A stretch of 64,000 nucleotides of DNA from Pantoea sp. CCBC3-3-1 (GTDB taxonomy: Bacteria > Pseudomonadota > Gammaproteobacteria > Enterobacterales > Enterobacteriaceae). Shown piece after piece: positions 36,944 to 45,190 of the stretch. The stretch covers positions 2,418,001 to 2,482,000 of the forward strand of contig NZ_CP034363.1 in the NCBI RefSeq assembly GCF_007981265.1, written 5' to 3'. A program made the position numbers and the translations under genes. How positions within the stretch are numbered: position 1 is the first letter of the stretch; every line of letters starts with the position of its first letter. The notes below the pieces were generated by a model that was not told the DNA's origin, ran no database searches, and saw only the letters and a list, made by a program, of their open reading frames with translations.

Positions 36944-39487
36944 TCAGAACTGCTGTTCCGTACGGCTGATGATGTCGTCCTGAACCTCTTTCGCCAGCAC
37001 GACAAACTGCGCGCTGTAGCCTGCTACCCGCACGACCAGATCCTGATGCTGCTGCGGATTCTTCTGCGCCTCAATCAGGGTTTGCCGATCGATAACGTTA
37101 AACTGCACGTGCATGCCCTTTTTATCGAAATAGCTTCTGACCAGGCCGCTGAAATTGCGCAGCCCTTTCTCGCCAGCCAGCGAAGAAGGCAGGAACTTCT
37201 GGTTATAGAGCGTACCGTTTGAGGCGATAAAGTGATCGAGTTTTGCTACCGAGTTCGCCGCTGCTGTTGGGCCGAGCATATCCTTGCCCTGGCGCGGTGA
37301 CACGCCATCGGCCAGCGGGGCGCCGGCCAGGCGGCCATCAGGGAGTGCGCCGACATCTTTGCCGAACAGCACGTTGGCGGAAACCGGATAGATCCCGGCC
37401 TGGAATTGCCCGCCGCGCGGATTACGGTATTTCTGCACTTCCTGGCAATAGATTAGCGCACAGCGACGGGCGACCATATCCACGTCGTCAATGTCGTTAC
37501 CAAAACAGGGCGTGTTTTCCAGAATGCGGCGGATGTCGGCAAAACGCGTCATGCCAGACGTTGTGGAGGGTGACGGCTCAGAGGCGACAGCAAGCTGACG
37601 GTAGACTTCGTTTTTGATTGCCGCCGGGTCCAGTAAACCGTTTTGCTCGATAATGCGTTTAACCACCTCATAGACGGCCTGCTCATCCGGCAAAGCATCG
37701 TCAGGCGGCGCTTCGCCGGTCAAATAACCAAAATTGCTCTCCAGCGCGCTTTTCAGTTCGGCAAGGCTAACCCTGCTCTCTTCGAAAACCTGTTTTTGCA
37801 GGGCATAAACGGAATCACCGGTATCCGCTACGCCAAAGGCCTGCGGCCCGGTAAAATTGTAAATTGCTCCGCCTTCCTGCAACGATTTTCCGCGTCCGAT
37901 ACAGTCATCAACCAGTCCCGACAGGAATGGCAGCGGACAGCGCTCCCCGTGGGCAAGATCCACGCTGTTACAGGCTTCAACCAGCTGATGGACAAAATGC
38001 GCCATTTGCTGGCTGAAGGCGGCGTAAAAGTCATTGATGTCGCGATAAGTGGTGATTTCACCCGTGGCCGGCCCCAGCTGTTTATCGCCTGCGCGGCCGT
38101 TGTTCAGGGTGATTTCCAAAACCCTGGCGACGTTAAAGAAGGCCGCGTCATGCCAGCCTTCCGTACGGTGTGGCGCCTGAGGTTCAACACAGCCAATAAT
38201 GCAGTAATCGCGCGCGTCGTGCAGCGAAACGCCCCGATTTTGCAGCGCCGGTATAATAACTTCGTCGTTATACATGGCCGGGACACCCAGCCCCAGACGC
38301 ACCAGCTCACAGGCGCGGTAGAGGAAAGCATCCGGCGTCCCCTGCCAGACGCGAATAGAGAAAGAAGGCTGCGGCAAACGGACATGGGCCGTGGCTTCCA
38401 TGCACATATAACTCAGCTCGTTGGTAGCGTCACGCCCCTCTTCCGTCTGCCCTCCCACGCACAGGTTCTGAAATACGGCGTAACCGGCAAACGCCTGAGC
38501 CGATACCTCGTCGCGGGTTTTATTTATATCATTGAGTTTGATCCAGCAGCAGTCGACCAGTTCCTGAGCAAACGCGTGGGTAAGGGATGTATCCGCAGCG
38601 AGATAAGGATACATATACTGGTCGAACCGTCCTGGCGAGATAGAGTGGCCGCTGGATTCAATCTGCAACATGCTTTGAATAAACCAGAAGGTCTGGCAAG
38701 CTTCCCAGAAAGTCGTGGCGCCCTGTTCCGGGACGCGAGTACAGTTTTGCGCAATCTGTTCCAGCTCGCGCTGCCGAAGCGGATCTTTCTCTTCCTGAGC
38801 CAGACGGGAAGCCTCCTGCGCATAACGATGGGCAAAGGCAATCGCGGCTTTATAGGTGATAATCAGCGCGTGGTAGAACTGCTGGCGGCGGATATAATCC
38901 GGCTGGCTGCGATCAAGCTGTTCGAGCGCGCGGGTCACTTCATTGATAATGCCCTGAAAGCCGATTTTCAACACTTTGCCGTAATCCACGCTGACGTGTC
39001 CCACGCCGCCAAAGAAATAGTTCCCCACGGTAAAAACGCCGCCGGCCATACTGTCGTGCGTACCCTGAGACATATAAGATGCCGCCAGGGCACTGGTGGT
39101 TTTACCCGGCCAGTACTGAAATGCCTCGCGCAGCGCCTGCGCGGTTTCACTGGGAATTATGAAGGGATCGGCCAGACGATGTTCCATGGTCGTAAACTCT
39201 TTTTCTACCCAGTCGTAAGAAAACTCCGGGCAGATCTGCGTCGAACGGGGATGGATCGTTACTGCACCGACGATCAGCTCGTCGGTACGAATGACGATTG
39301 GCAGCGCGTTGAAGAGTTTCTCCACGGCTTTTGCCCGGCGCATGATGGCGGGTTGATGCTCGTTTTCTTTATACGCCTGCGTAACCAGTACCGCCCGTGC
39401 GGCCTCCACGTGAGGTCGGGCCTGAATAAGCCTGTTTTTCAGTCGTATAATGCGATCGGTCGGCTCTGAAAAACCTTTCTCTAACAT
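36944..39487 (-). CDS. Glycyl radical diol (1,2-propanediol/glycerol) dehydratase
   Basis: An 847-residue glycyl radical enzyme. Residues His164 (GVGH), His281-Ser282 (SGHS), Cys433 and Glu435 (GCVEPQ), and Asp447 (TEGWHD) fall at exactly the positions reported for the B12-independent glycerol dehydratase of Clostridium butyricum. The radical Gly is Gly823 in RVAGYSAQF. It should dehydrate 1,2-propanediol to propionaldehyde (or glycerol to 3-hydroxypropionaldehyde) without cobalamin. Choline lyases carry Thr, not His, at the residue before Asp447. There is no N-terminal extension that would act as an encapsulation peptide. The ribosome site GGGAG lies seven bases before the ATG. It is encoded with its activase, shell proteins, and aldehyde and alcohol dehydrogenases. 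Confidence 0.93.
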   Translation of the reverse strand: MLEKGFSEPTDRIIRLKNRLIQARPHVEAARAVLVTQAYKENEHQPAIMRRAKAVEKLFNALPIVIRTDELIVGAVTIHPRSTQICPEFSYDWVEKEFTTMEHRLADPFIIPSETAQALREAFQYWPGKTTSALAASYMSQGTHDSMAGGVFTVGNYFFGGVGHVSVDYGKVLKIGFQGIINEVTRALEQLDRSQPDYIRRQQFYHALIITYKAAIAFAHRYAQEASRLAQEEKDPLRQRELEQIAQNCTRVPEQGATTFWEACQTFWFIQSMLQIESSGHSISPGRFDQYMYPYLAADTSLTHAFAQELVDCCWIKLNDINKTRDEVSAQAFAGYAVFQNLCVGGQTEEGRDATNELSYMCMEATAHVRLPQPSFSIRVWQGTPDAFLYRACELVRLGLGVPAMYNDEVIIPALQNRGVSLHDARDYCIIGCVEPQAPHRTEGWHDAAFFNVARVLEITLNNGRAGDKQLGPATGEITTYRDINDFYAAFSQQMAHFVHQLVEACNSVDLAHGERCPLPFLSGLVDDCIGRGKSLQEGGAIYNFTGPQAFGVADTGDSVYALQKQVFEESRVSLAELKSALESNFGYLTGEAPPDDALPDEQAVYEVVKRIIEQNGLLDPAAIKNEVYRQLAVASEPSPSTTSGMTRFADIRRILENTPCFGNDIDDVDMVARRCALIYCQEVQKYRNPRGGQFQAGIYPVSANVLFGKDVGALPDGRLAGAPLADGVSPRQGKDMLGPTAAANSVAKLDHFIASNGTLYNQKFLPSSLAGEKGLRNFSGLVRSYFDKKGMHVQFNVIDRQTLIEAQKNPQQHQDLVVRVAGYSAQFVVLAKEVQDDIISRTEQQF

Positions 39488-39525
39488 AATTTCACTCCCT
39501 GAATACGGTGGTTGGATCGGGTAGC

Positions 39526-39819
39526 TTAAGTGGCGTCATGAGCAATGACCCGCATAGCTTCTTCCACAGCCGACAGCTCGCCAAATATTGCCAGCGTGGT
39601 GACGTGCTGTGGGCAACTGCCGGTAATTTCTGTCACTACTATCTGGGCACTTTTGCTGGCCAGATCGGCATAGAAATAGAGATCGGGCACCGGCAGCATC
39701 AGCAGCCCGACCGCATCAATGCGAATCAGCCCGACGCGGGCACGAAACTCTGCCGGCATCCGGCGCTGCAACATTGCCAGCGTATCGGGCGTGGGGGCCT
39801 TAATAAGACGCGTTTTCAT
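39526..39819 (-). CDS. Small PduU/EutS-like BMC shell protein
   Basis: A 97-residue protein with one divergent BMC domain. RVGLIRIDAVGLLMLPVPDLYFYADLASKS and LAIFGELSAVEEAMRVI follow the order seen in PduU and EutS (circularly permuted hexamers), but the N-terminal beta-barrel segment of those proteins is missing. It sits between the aldehyde dehydrogenase and the glycyl radical enzyme genes. It is probably a minor shell component, for example at an enzyme-docking or pore position. The assignment to the permuted type is by pattern, not alignment. Confidence 0.75.
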   Translation of the reverse strand: MKTRLIKAPTPDTLAMLQRRMPAEFRARVGLIRIDAVGLLMLPVPDLYFYADLASKSAQIVVTEITGSCPQHVTTLAIFGELSAVEEAMRVIAHDAT

Positions 39820-39834
39820 GGTTAACAGCCTGTC

Positions 39835-41223
39835 TCAGCGGATATTAAGCGCCTCCACCATCACGCAGCGGCGGCAGCGGGTAAAAGAGCGGGCCGAGGT
39901 CAGCCCTTCTCCCGTCGGCCCGGCAATGGTAAAGGTGGTATAGCCCTCGCCGCCCACGCCGATCCCGGCAAAGGAAGGGCCATTTTTGACAAAAATAGTG
40001 GTCTGGATTTGGCGAGCCATTTTGCTCAGTTTATCGATATTGGTGGAATGCATTATCGCGGTGTGCCGATGCCCCTGCTCAACCTCTACAGCAAGTTCAA
40101 TAGCCTCGTCCACGTTAGCCGCCCGCACCACGGGCAGAACCGGCATCATCATTTCATGAACGACAAAAGGATGGGATTTATCCGTTTCCAGCAGGATGAC
40201 CCGAACTTCTTCAGGGGTGGTAATGCCCAACTGCTGAAGGATATAACGGGCATCTTTACCGACAAAAGCCGTTGCCGGTCCGCTTCCCTGCTCGTTCATT
40301 ACCAGCCTTTGGAGCTGCTGGATCTGTTTTTTATCGCTTAACAACCAGGCGCCGCTTTTTTTCATGCAGTGAATAAGGTAGTCGGCAACCTGACTGACCA
40401 CGATGACTTCTTTTTCGGCTATGCAGGGCAGATTATTATCGAAGCTACAGCCATTCACGATATCGCGGGCGGCCTTTTCTATATCCGCCGTTTCATCAAC
40501 CACCACCGGCGGATTTCCGGCACCCGCCCCAATCGCTTTTTTGCCGGAGGCCATCACCGTTTTGACAATCGCCGGCCCGCCAGTGGCAACCAGCATGTTG
40601 ATGCGGGGATCGGCAATCAGCGCAGTGGTGTTGTCGAGGGAGGGTTGTGACACCGTCACTACCAGATTTTCAGGCGCTCCCAGCGCCGCCAGCTTTTGGT
40701 TTATCAACGCAATAGCGTGCAGTGAAACATTACGCGATCGGGGATGCGGGCTGAACACGATGCTGTTGCCCGCCGACAGCATGCTGATGCTGTTATTAAT
40801 GATCGTTTCCGTTGGGTTGGTGGTTGGCGTTATTGAGGCAATGACGCCCCAGGCGGAAAATTCCATCAGCGTCAGACCTCTGTCGCCGCTCTGCGCACGG
40901 GTGCAGAGATCTTCAGTGCCTGGCGTTTGCAGCGCTGCCACGCGGTTTTTAATCACCTTGTCAGCGCAATTGCCCATTCCCGTCTCTTCTACCGCCATCC
41001 GGGAAAGGGTGTTTAATACCTCTTCCTGCGAAAAGAGTTCACGAAGCCCGCGGATAAAAGCGTTACGATCCTGCATTGAACAGTGGTGAAACTGCACCTT
41101 CGCCCGTGCCGCTGCGCTAATCGCTTCCTCTACTGAGTCAAAGATACCGTCACAAACCGACAGGCCTTGCGTATATTTGCTAAGGACCTGCGAGACGGCC
41201 CGGGTAATTTCATCATCATTCAT
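39835..41223 (-). CDS. pduP: CoA-acylating propionaldehyde dehydrogenase (PduP-like)
   Basis: A 462-residue member of the CoA-dependent aldehyde dehydrogenases. The catalytic Cys is in NNLPCIAEKEV; TPTTNPTETIINNS and GAGAGNPPVVVDETAD are family signatures. It converts propionaldehyde, NAD and CoA to propionyl-CoA. The first 18 residues (MNDDEITRAVSQVLSKYT) form an amphipathic helix like the encapsulation peptide of PduP and are joined to the core by a short linker, so packaging in the compartment lumen is expected. I chose the ATG at 41223, nine bases after AGGA; a TTG at 41229 is less likely. Confidence 0.92.
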   Translation of the reverse strand: MNDDEITRAVSQVLSKYTQGLSVCDGIFDSVEEAISAAARAKVQFHHCSMQDRNAFIRGLRELFSQEEVLNTLSRMAVEETGMGNCADKVIKNRVAALQTPGTEDLCTRAQSGDRGLTLMEFSAWGVIASITPTTNPTETIINNSISMLSAGNSIVFSPHPRSRNVSLHAIALINQKLAALGAPENLVVTVSQPSLDNTTALIADPRINMLVATGGPAIVKTVMASGKKAIGAGAGNPPVVVDETADIEKAARDIVNGCSFDNNLPCIAEKEVIVVSQVADYLIHCMKKSGAWLLSDKKQIQQLQRLVMNEQGSGPATAFVGKDARYILQQLGITTPEEVRVILLETDKSHPFVVHEMMMPVLPVVRAANVDEAIELAVEVEQGHRHTAIMHSTNIDKLSKMARQIQTTIFVKNGPSFAGIGVGGEGYTTFTIAGPTGEGLTSARSFTRCRRCVMVEALNIR

Positions 41224-41263
41224 CTTCAAGCTTCCTTACCTGGCATCCCGATGTCCATTGAAA

Positions 41264-42049
41264 TCAGATGTAGGGTGTGGTGGTGAATTTGATCGGTGTC
41301 GGATCCAGCGCGGCAAGCAGCTGTAAACCTGTCTCACGTGCGGCTATTACCGCCTGGCGAACCGCACCGGAATCCCCGGAGAAGGTGAAAATCACTTCAT
41401 TACTGAAGCTGGTGCCTTTTGCCGGACTGGCATAACTGACCGCCTCGATAACGGCAGCTTTTGCCGCCGCATCGGCAATCACTACGCCAATCGCCGCAGG
41501 CGAAGCACAGGTCATACCAAACGCCTTTCCTGGTGGGGCGCCAAACGCCTTGTAGAGTGCATGGCTGGCGCGGGCGGTGTACTGAAACTCCAGATGTCCC
41601 GCAGGCGTACCATAAACATCTCCCATCGTGCGGGCGATTTCGCTGAGCGTGACTTCAACGGCACGGCGCACATCCGATACGTCTTCTGCACCAAAAATAA
41701 TCATGCAGCCGTGGCCGCCGCCGCCTTCGGTATCCCGCGCCAGTTCAATCGCCACGATTTCGCTGTTGGTGGCTTTTACCGCTTCGTCGGCGGCAAAAAT
41801 ATGCGGGCCAGCGCCGGTTCGCCCGCCAATAATGCCCAGCGAACGGTATTTGCCGTCGATATGCATCACGTCATGCAGTTGGTTGTCGACATTCGCAATG
41901 ACCAGACCAATCGTATGGCCCAGCGCCGTCCCGACAAACTCCGTTAATCCACATCCCTGCGTGTTGGTCCGTTTCTCAACTGACCGTTCTGCCGTCTCTT
42001 TGTTAATGACGTCAGAGATTATCTGCTGAATGCGTTCCTCATCGCGCAT
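41264..42049 (-). CDS. pduB: Trimeric tandem BMC shell protein (PduB-like)
   Basis: A roughly 261-residue protein with two BMC domains. The N-terminal segment CGLTEFVGTALGHTIGLVIANVD is diagnostic of PduB. An N-terminal helix (MRDEERIQQIISDVINKE) precedes it; in Salmonella PduB the equivalent extension ties the shell to the enzyme core. It forms a pseudohexameric facet of the shell. The ATG at 42049 is six bases after GGGGAGG and is preferred to a GTG at 42055. Confidence 0.92.
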   Translation of the reverse strand: MRDEERIQQIISDVINKETAERSVEKRTNTQGCGLTEFVGTALGHTIGLVIANVDNQLHDVMHIDGKYRSLGIIGGRTGAGPHIFAADEAVKATNSEIVAIELARDTEGGGGHGCMIIFGAEDVSDVRRAVEVTLSEIARTMGDVYGTPAGHLEFQYTARASHALYKAFGAPPGKAFGMTCASPAAIGVVIADAAAKAAVIEAVSYASPAKGTSFSNEVIFTFSGDSGAVRQAVIAARETGLQLLAALDPTPIKFTTTPYI

Positions 42050-42070
42050 AGCCACCCTCCCCGGGCCTGA

Positions 42071-42352
42071 TTAGCTGACGGCCTTAGGCAGGATTTTTTC
42101 CACTTCAATATGCGGTCGTGGAATGACATGTACCGACACCAGCTCGCCCACTTTACCCGCTGCGGCGGAACCCGCATCCGTCGCCGCTTTTACCGCACCG
42201 ACATCGCCCCGTACCATGACCGTTACCAGCCCGGAACCGATTTTTTCATAGCCCACCAGCATCACATTCGCCGATTTGACCATGGTATCGGCGGCTTCAA
42301 TCGCCGACACCAGCCCTTTTGTTTCAACCATACCTAATGCTTCCTGTTGCAT
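42071..42352 (-). CDS. pduA: Hexameric BMC shell protein (PduA/PduJ-like)
   Basis: A 93-residue canonical BMC-H protein, almost identical in pattern to PduA and Pdu[23 protein letters not shown], pore loop [27 protein letters not shown]. Hexamers tile the facets, and the Ser of the pore loop in PduA favours 1,2-propanediol passage over propionaldehyde. The same loop here argues for a propanediol compartment. Its gene comes 21 bases before pduB, as in classical pdu operons. Confidence 0.94.
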   Translation of the reverse strand: MQQEALGMVETKGLVSAIEAADTMVKSANVMLVGYEKIGSGLVTVMVRGDVGAVKAATDAGSAAAGKVGELVSVHVIPRPHIEVEKILPKAVS

Positions 42353-42405
42353 AATAACCTCGCTAATGAAAGGAACAGAGGTTAAGGAACTTCATCCTTA
42401 ACGGT

Positions 42406-43638
42406 TTAAAAGTGGTTCGCTGGCAATAAAGTTGCCTGCCTGCCGCCAGCTATCGCCGCGGCATCTTCAGCAATCATCTTTTCTTCGTTGGTCGGGATCA
42501 CGGCGATAACCGGGCTGCCCGGCGCTGATATCACGCCGCTCTGCCCACCCCGAATAGCCAGATTTTTTTGCTCATCCAGACGCAGGCCAAACACCGCCAG
42601 CCGCCTGACCGTCAACTCGCGTACCAGCACGGAGTTCTCGCCAATGCCGCCGGTAAAAATGAGCGCGTCCAGCCGATCCAACGCGGCCAGATGTCCGCCT
42701 AAATGACGGGCCAGCCGGTGTACCATCACCTCAATCGCCAGCCTGGCGCGGGGAACGCCCTTTTCGCAGGCGGCCTGGAGCGTACGGCAATCGCTGGAGA
42801 GCCCCGACAGTCCGAGCAAACCGCATTGCGTGTTGGCAAGGTGGCAAAGCGATTCAATGGACTGCCCGGTGCATTTCGCCAGCCAGGCTGCCGCACCCAG
42901 ATCCAGATCGCCGCAGCGCGTCCCCATGACCAGTCCCTCCAGCGGCGTCATCCCCATCGAGGTATCGACGCTGCGCCCATTTTTCACCGCGCAGACCGAT
43001 GAACCGTTGCCAAGATGCGCAATAAGGATGCCGTGATGAGCAGGATCGAGTTGCAGATAAGCCACCGCTTCTGCTGCTATATAGCGATGCGAGGTGCCGT
43101 GAAAGCCATAGCGTCGGATCTGATAGCGTTGCTGAAATTCCAGCGGAATGGCATAGGTGTAAGCTTCCGGCGGCATTGTCTGGTGAAAAGCGGTGTCAAA
43201 TACCGCAACCTGCGGCAGTTCAGGCAGCAGCGCGAGGGCCGCTTCAATGCCGATCAGATTTGCCGGATTATGCAAAGGGGCCAGCGGCGACACGCGGCGG
43301 ATTTTATCGACGGTTTCCGGCGTCAGTAATACCGAATGCGTAAACTCGCTGCCGCCATGCGCGACTCTGTGCCCAATTGCGCAGAGCGAACCCAGCATAT
43401 TCAGCCGGGTCAGCTGCGAAAACAGCAGGCTCAGCGCACACCGGTGGCTCGGCTCGTCAAGAACAAGCGTGGTTTTTTCGCCCTGGGCCTCGACGAAGCT
43501 CATACTCGCTTCCTGCTGCCCCAACCGTTCTGCTAACCCGGAGAAGACGGGCATCTTTTCCTGCAACGGCAGCACTGAAAATTTCAGCGAGGACGAGCCG
43601 CAATTAATGACTAAAACCCGTGAAGCTGAAGAGGCCAT
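42406..43638 (-). CDS. pduW: Acetate/propionate kinase (PduW/AckA-like)
   Basis: A 410-residue ASKHA-fold kinase: VLVINCGSSSLKFSVL at the N-terminus, RYGFHGTSHRYIA and HLGNGSSVCAVKNGRSVDTSMGMTPLEGLVMGTRCGDLD, and FTGGIGENSVLVRE near the end. It transfers phosphate from propionyl phosphate (made by PduL) to ADP, giving propionate and ATP, the energy-yielding step. I start at MASSASRVLVINCG; an upstream 41-codon extension overlaps the GlcG-like gene and lacks family character. Confidence 0.93.
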   Translation of the reverse strand: MASSASRVLVINCGSSSLKFSVLPLQEKMPVFSGLAERLGQQEASMSFVEAQGEKTTLVLDEPSHRCALSLLFSQLTRLNMLGSLCAIGHRVAHGGSEFTHSVLLTPETVDKIRRVSPLAPLHNPANLIGIEAALALLPELPQVAVFDTAFHQTMPPEAYTYAIPLEFQQRYQIRRYGFHGTSHRYIAAEAVAYLQLDPAHHGILIAHLGNGSSVCAVKNGRSVDTSMGMTPLEGLVMGTRCGDLDLGAAAWLAKCTGQSIESLCHLANTQCGLLGLSGLSSDCRTLQAACEKGVPRARLAIEVMVHRLARHLGGHLAALDRLDALIFTGGIGENSVLVRELTVRRLAVFGLRLDEQKNLAIRGGQSGVISAPGSPVIAVIPTNEEKMIAEDAAAIAGGRQATLLPANHF

Positions 43639-43663
43639 ACTCCGATCTCCCCTGGCCAGAAAA

Positions 43664-44170
43664 CTAAGCCGAAACCAGCGGGTAACGACTGTCGCTAAAG
43701 CGGAGAATCGCCGCACGGGCAATGGCGATATCCTGTTCAGCTGTTCCGCCGCTAACGCCAATACCGCCCAGTAATTGCCCCTGTGACCAGCACGGCAGTC
43801 CGCCTCCCAGCCAGCATATCCCTGGGTCAGCTGCCAGCGCGTGCAGCCCCATTGCGGGCTGAACCTGTCTGCCGAGCTCGTGCGTCGCCATTTTCAGCGC
43901 TACCGCCGTCCAGGCTTTCTGCGGAGCCAGTCGGTGGCTAATCAGCAACGCCTCTTCCATGCTAAAGAAATAGCGCTGATGACCGTGGGCATCCACCAGA
44001 CTGAAGACTACCGGCACCTGCCGGGCCTCGGCCTCCTCACGTACGGCGTGGGCCAGCCATGCCGCGTCATCGAGATTCAGACCGGTTTTTGGCCGGGCTG
44101 TATGGCTGGCGATAGCAGTATCAATGCAAACTTCAAGCCTGGGCGTCTCAGAACCCTTATAATCGATCAT
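43664..44170 (-). CDS. GlcG/HbpS-like protein (PduO C-terminal-like)
   Basis: A 168-residue protein with the GlcG/HbpS (DUF336) fold: VPVVFSLVDAHGHQRYFF, KAWTAVALKMATHELGRQ, GGGLPCWSQGQLLGGIGVSGG. The same domain forms the C-terminal half of PduO, where it can bind haem or corrinoid-like ligands. Here it stands alone, without the adenosyltransferase half, as expected in a B12-free pathway. A protein of this type recurs in glycyl radical BMC loci, but its role is not known. Gap to the vertex protein gene is two bases. Confidence 0.82.
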   Translation of the reverse strand: MIDYKGSETPRLEVCIDTAIASHTARPKTGLNLDDAAWLAHAVREEAEARQVPVVFSLVDAHGHQRYFFSMEEALLISHRLAPQKAWTAVALKMATHELGRQVQPAMGLHALAADPGICWLGGGLPCWSQGQLLGGIGVSGGTAEQDIAIARAAILRFSDSRYPLVSA

Positions 44171-44172
44171 CT

Positions 44173-44472
44173 TTATTCCTCATCCTGCTTCCCTTGTGTT
44201 GACGCATCATGCATTTTTAATGAATCCACGATGCCAACCACTGCCGCATCAATCACCGAATGGTCTGTCGCGTTGCTCATCCTGGCGGAAGTGCCGGTGG
44301 TGACGATAACGACTTCGCCATTTCCGGCACCCACGCAGTCCACTGCAACCTGGGCATACCCCGTAGGAAGATAGTGTTCATTCAGCCGCGCAACGACCAG
44401 CAACTTAGCCCCGTTGAGTGAGGCGTGCTTACTGGTGGAGACCAGTGCGCCGGTAACTTTTGCCAGATACAT
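44173..44472 (-). CDS. pduN: Pentameric BMC vertex protein (EutN/PduN-like)
   Basis: A 99-residue BMC-P protein: MYLAKVTGALVSTSKHASLNGAKLLVV, then VAVDCVGAGNGEVVIVTTGTSAR and DHSVIDAAVVGIVDS. Pentamers cap the twelve vertices of the shell. It is the only such protein in the locus. The ribosome site AGGGG precedes the ATG. Confidence 0.94.
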   Translation of the reverse strand: MYLAKVTGALVSTSKHASLNGAKLLVVARLNEHYLPTGYAQVAVDCVGAGNGEVVIVTTGTSARMSNATDHSVIDAAVVGIVDSLKMHDASTQGKQDEE

Positions 44473-44481
44473 CGTTTCCCC

Positions 44482-45189
44482 TTAACGTCCCTGAATAACG
44501 CTGATATTCCACCGTCGAAGCTCGTCCCGGGCAGCCGGGGTAATTAACGTGTTCCGATCGAGATACAGGCTTTGCCCTGGTGTCATAAGCCGCACGTCCC
44601 GCAGTGCGATCAGGCGATCTTTTCTTTCCACGGGCTGGCTTCCCTTAACAACCACACCATACTGTTGCAGGGTGGCAATATGCCGGGCGATCAAGGCCCG
44701 GAGCGCGGAAGGAAGCCATGTTGCAGTGCATTCCGGGCCGAGCGTGGCGATCACCTTTTTCTGCCTGCCGAGCGCATAAAAAACCCACTCGCAGGCCACG
44801 TTGTCTCGCAGGCCCGACGCGATTTTCATCAGGCTGTTCAGCGACAGCGACGGCAAAAAAAGCAAAATAAAATCAGCGGGCTGTGACTGGATGCGGGGGT
44901 TTTCAAAACGTGCCGCGCCTCCCCGCTTAAGGTTCCACAGCTGACAGCCTGCTTTTACAGCGGACTGACTGGCGCTATGTGAGAAGGAAATTCGCAGCTG
45001 ATAGCCTGCACGGTGCAGCGCTTCAAGGCACTTCAGGCTGCCTGACAGGCTCTCGATTTCGCCGCCGGTCATCACGATTTGCAGGCGTCCGGGCTGTGCC
45101 TGCCTGTGCGCGCTGAGGACCTGGCTGATTATCGCGTCCAGACGGTGCGCAAACGTCTGCGGCCTGCTCTCTTTCCGCGCCTCAGCCAT
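44482..45189 (-). CDS. PduM-like BMC-associated protein
   Basis: A 235-residue protein. The N-terminal helix FAHRLDAIISQVLSAHRQ resembles an encapsulation peptide. The middle part (GRLQIVMTGGEIESLSGSLKCLEALHRAGYQLRISFSHSASQSAV) is reminiscent of a flavoprotein-type Rossmann fold. The last ~40 residues (LRDVRLMTPGQSLYLDRNTLITPAARDELRRWNISVI) run in parallel with the end of Salmonella PduM, which is needed for proper compartment assembly. I compare from memory, so this is a likely but not proven PduM relative, longer than PduM (163). The start is one base after the pduL stop. Confidence 0.7.
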   Translation of the reverse strand: MAEARKESRPQTFAHRLDAIISQVLSAHRQAQPGRLQIVMTGGEIESLSGSLKCLEALHRAGYQLRISFSHSASQSAVKAGCQLWNLKRGGAARFENPRIQSQPADFILLFLPSLSLNSLMKIASGLRDNVACEWVFYALGRQKKVIATLGPECTATWLPSALRALIARHIATLQQYGVVVKGSQPVERKDRLIALRDVRLMTPGQSLYLDRNTLITPAARDELRRWNISVIQGR

Positions 45190-45190
45190 G

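Noticed and set aside
37643..39469. Long plus-strand open frame antisense to the glycyl radical enzyme gene
   Set aside because: It is a codon-bias shadow of a GC-rich gene; the minus-strand product carries every active-site residue of the family.
36944..39487. Glycyl radical enzyme as choline TMA-lyase or pyruvate formate-lyase
   Set aside because: His281-Ser282 and His446-Asp447 fit diol dehydratases; choline lyase has Thr at the 446-equivalent position, and pyruvate formate-lyase has two adjacent catalytic cysteines, not GCVEP.
43639..43761. N-terminal extension of the propionate kinase
   Set aside because: It overlaps the GlcG-like gene; kinase homology begins at MASSASRVLVINCG.
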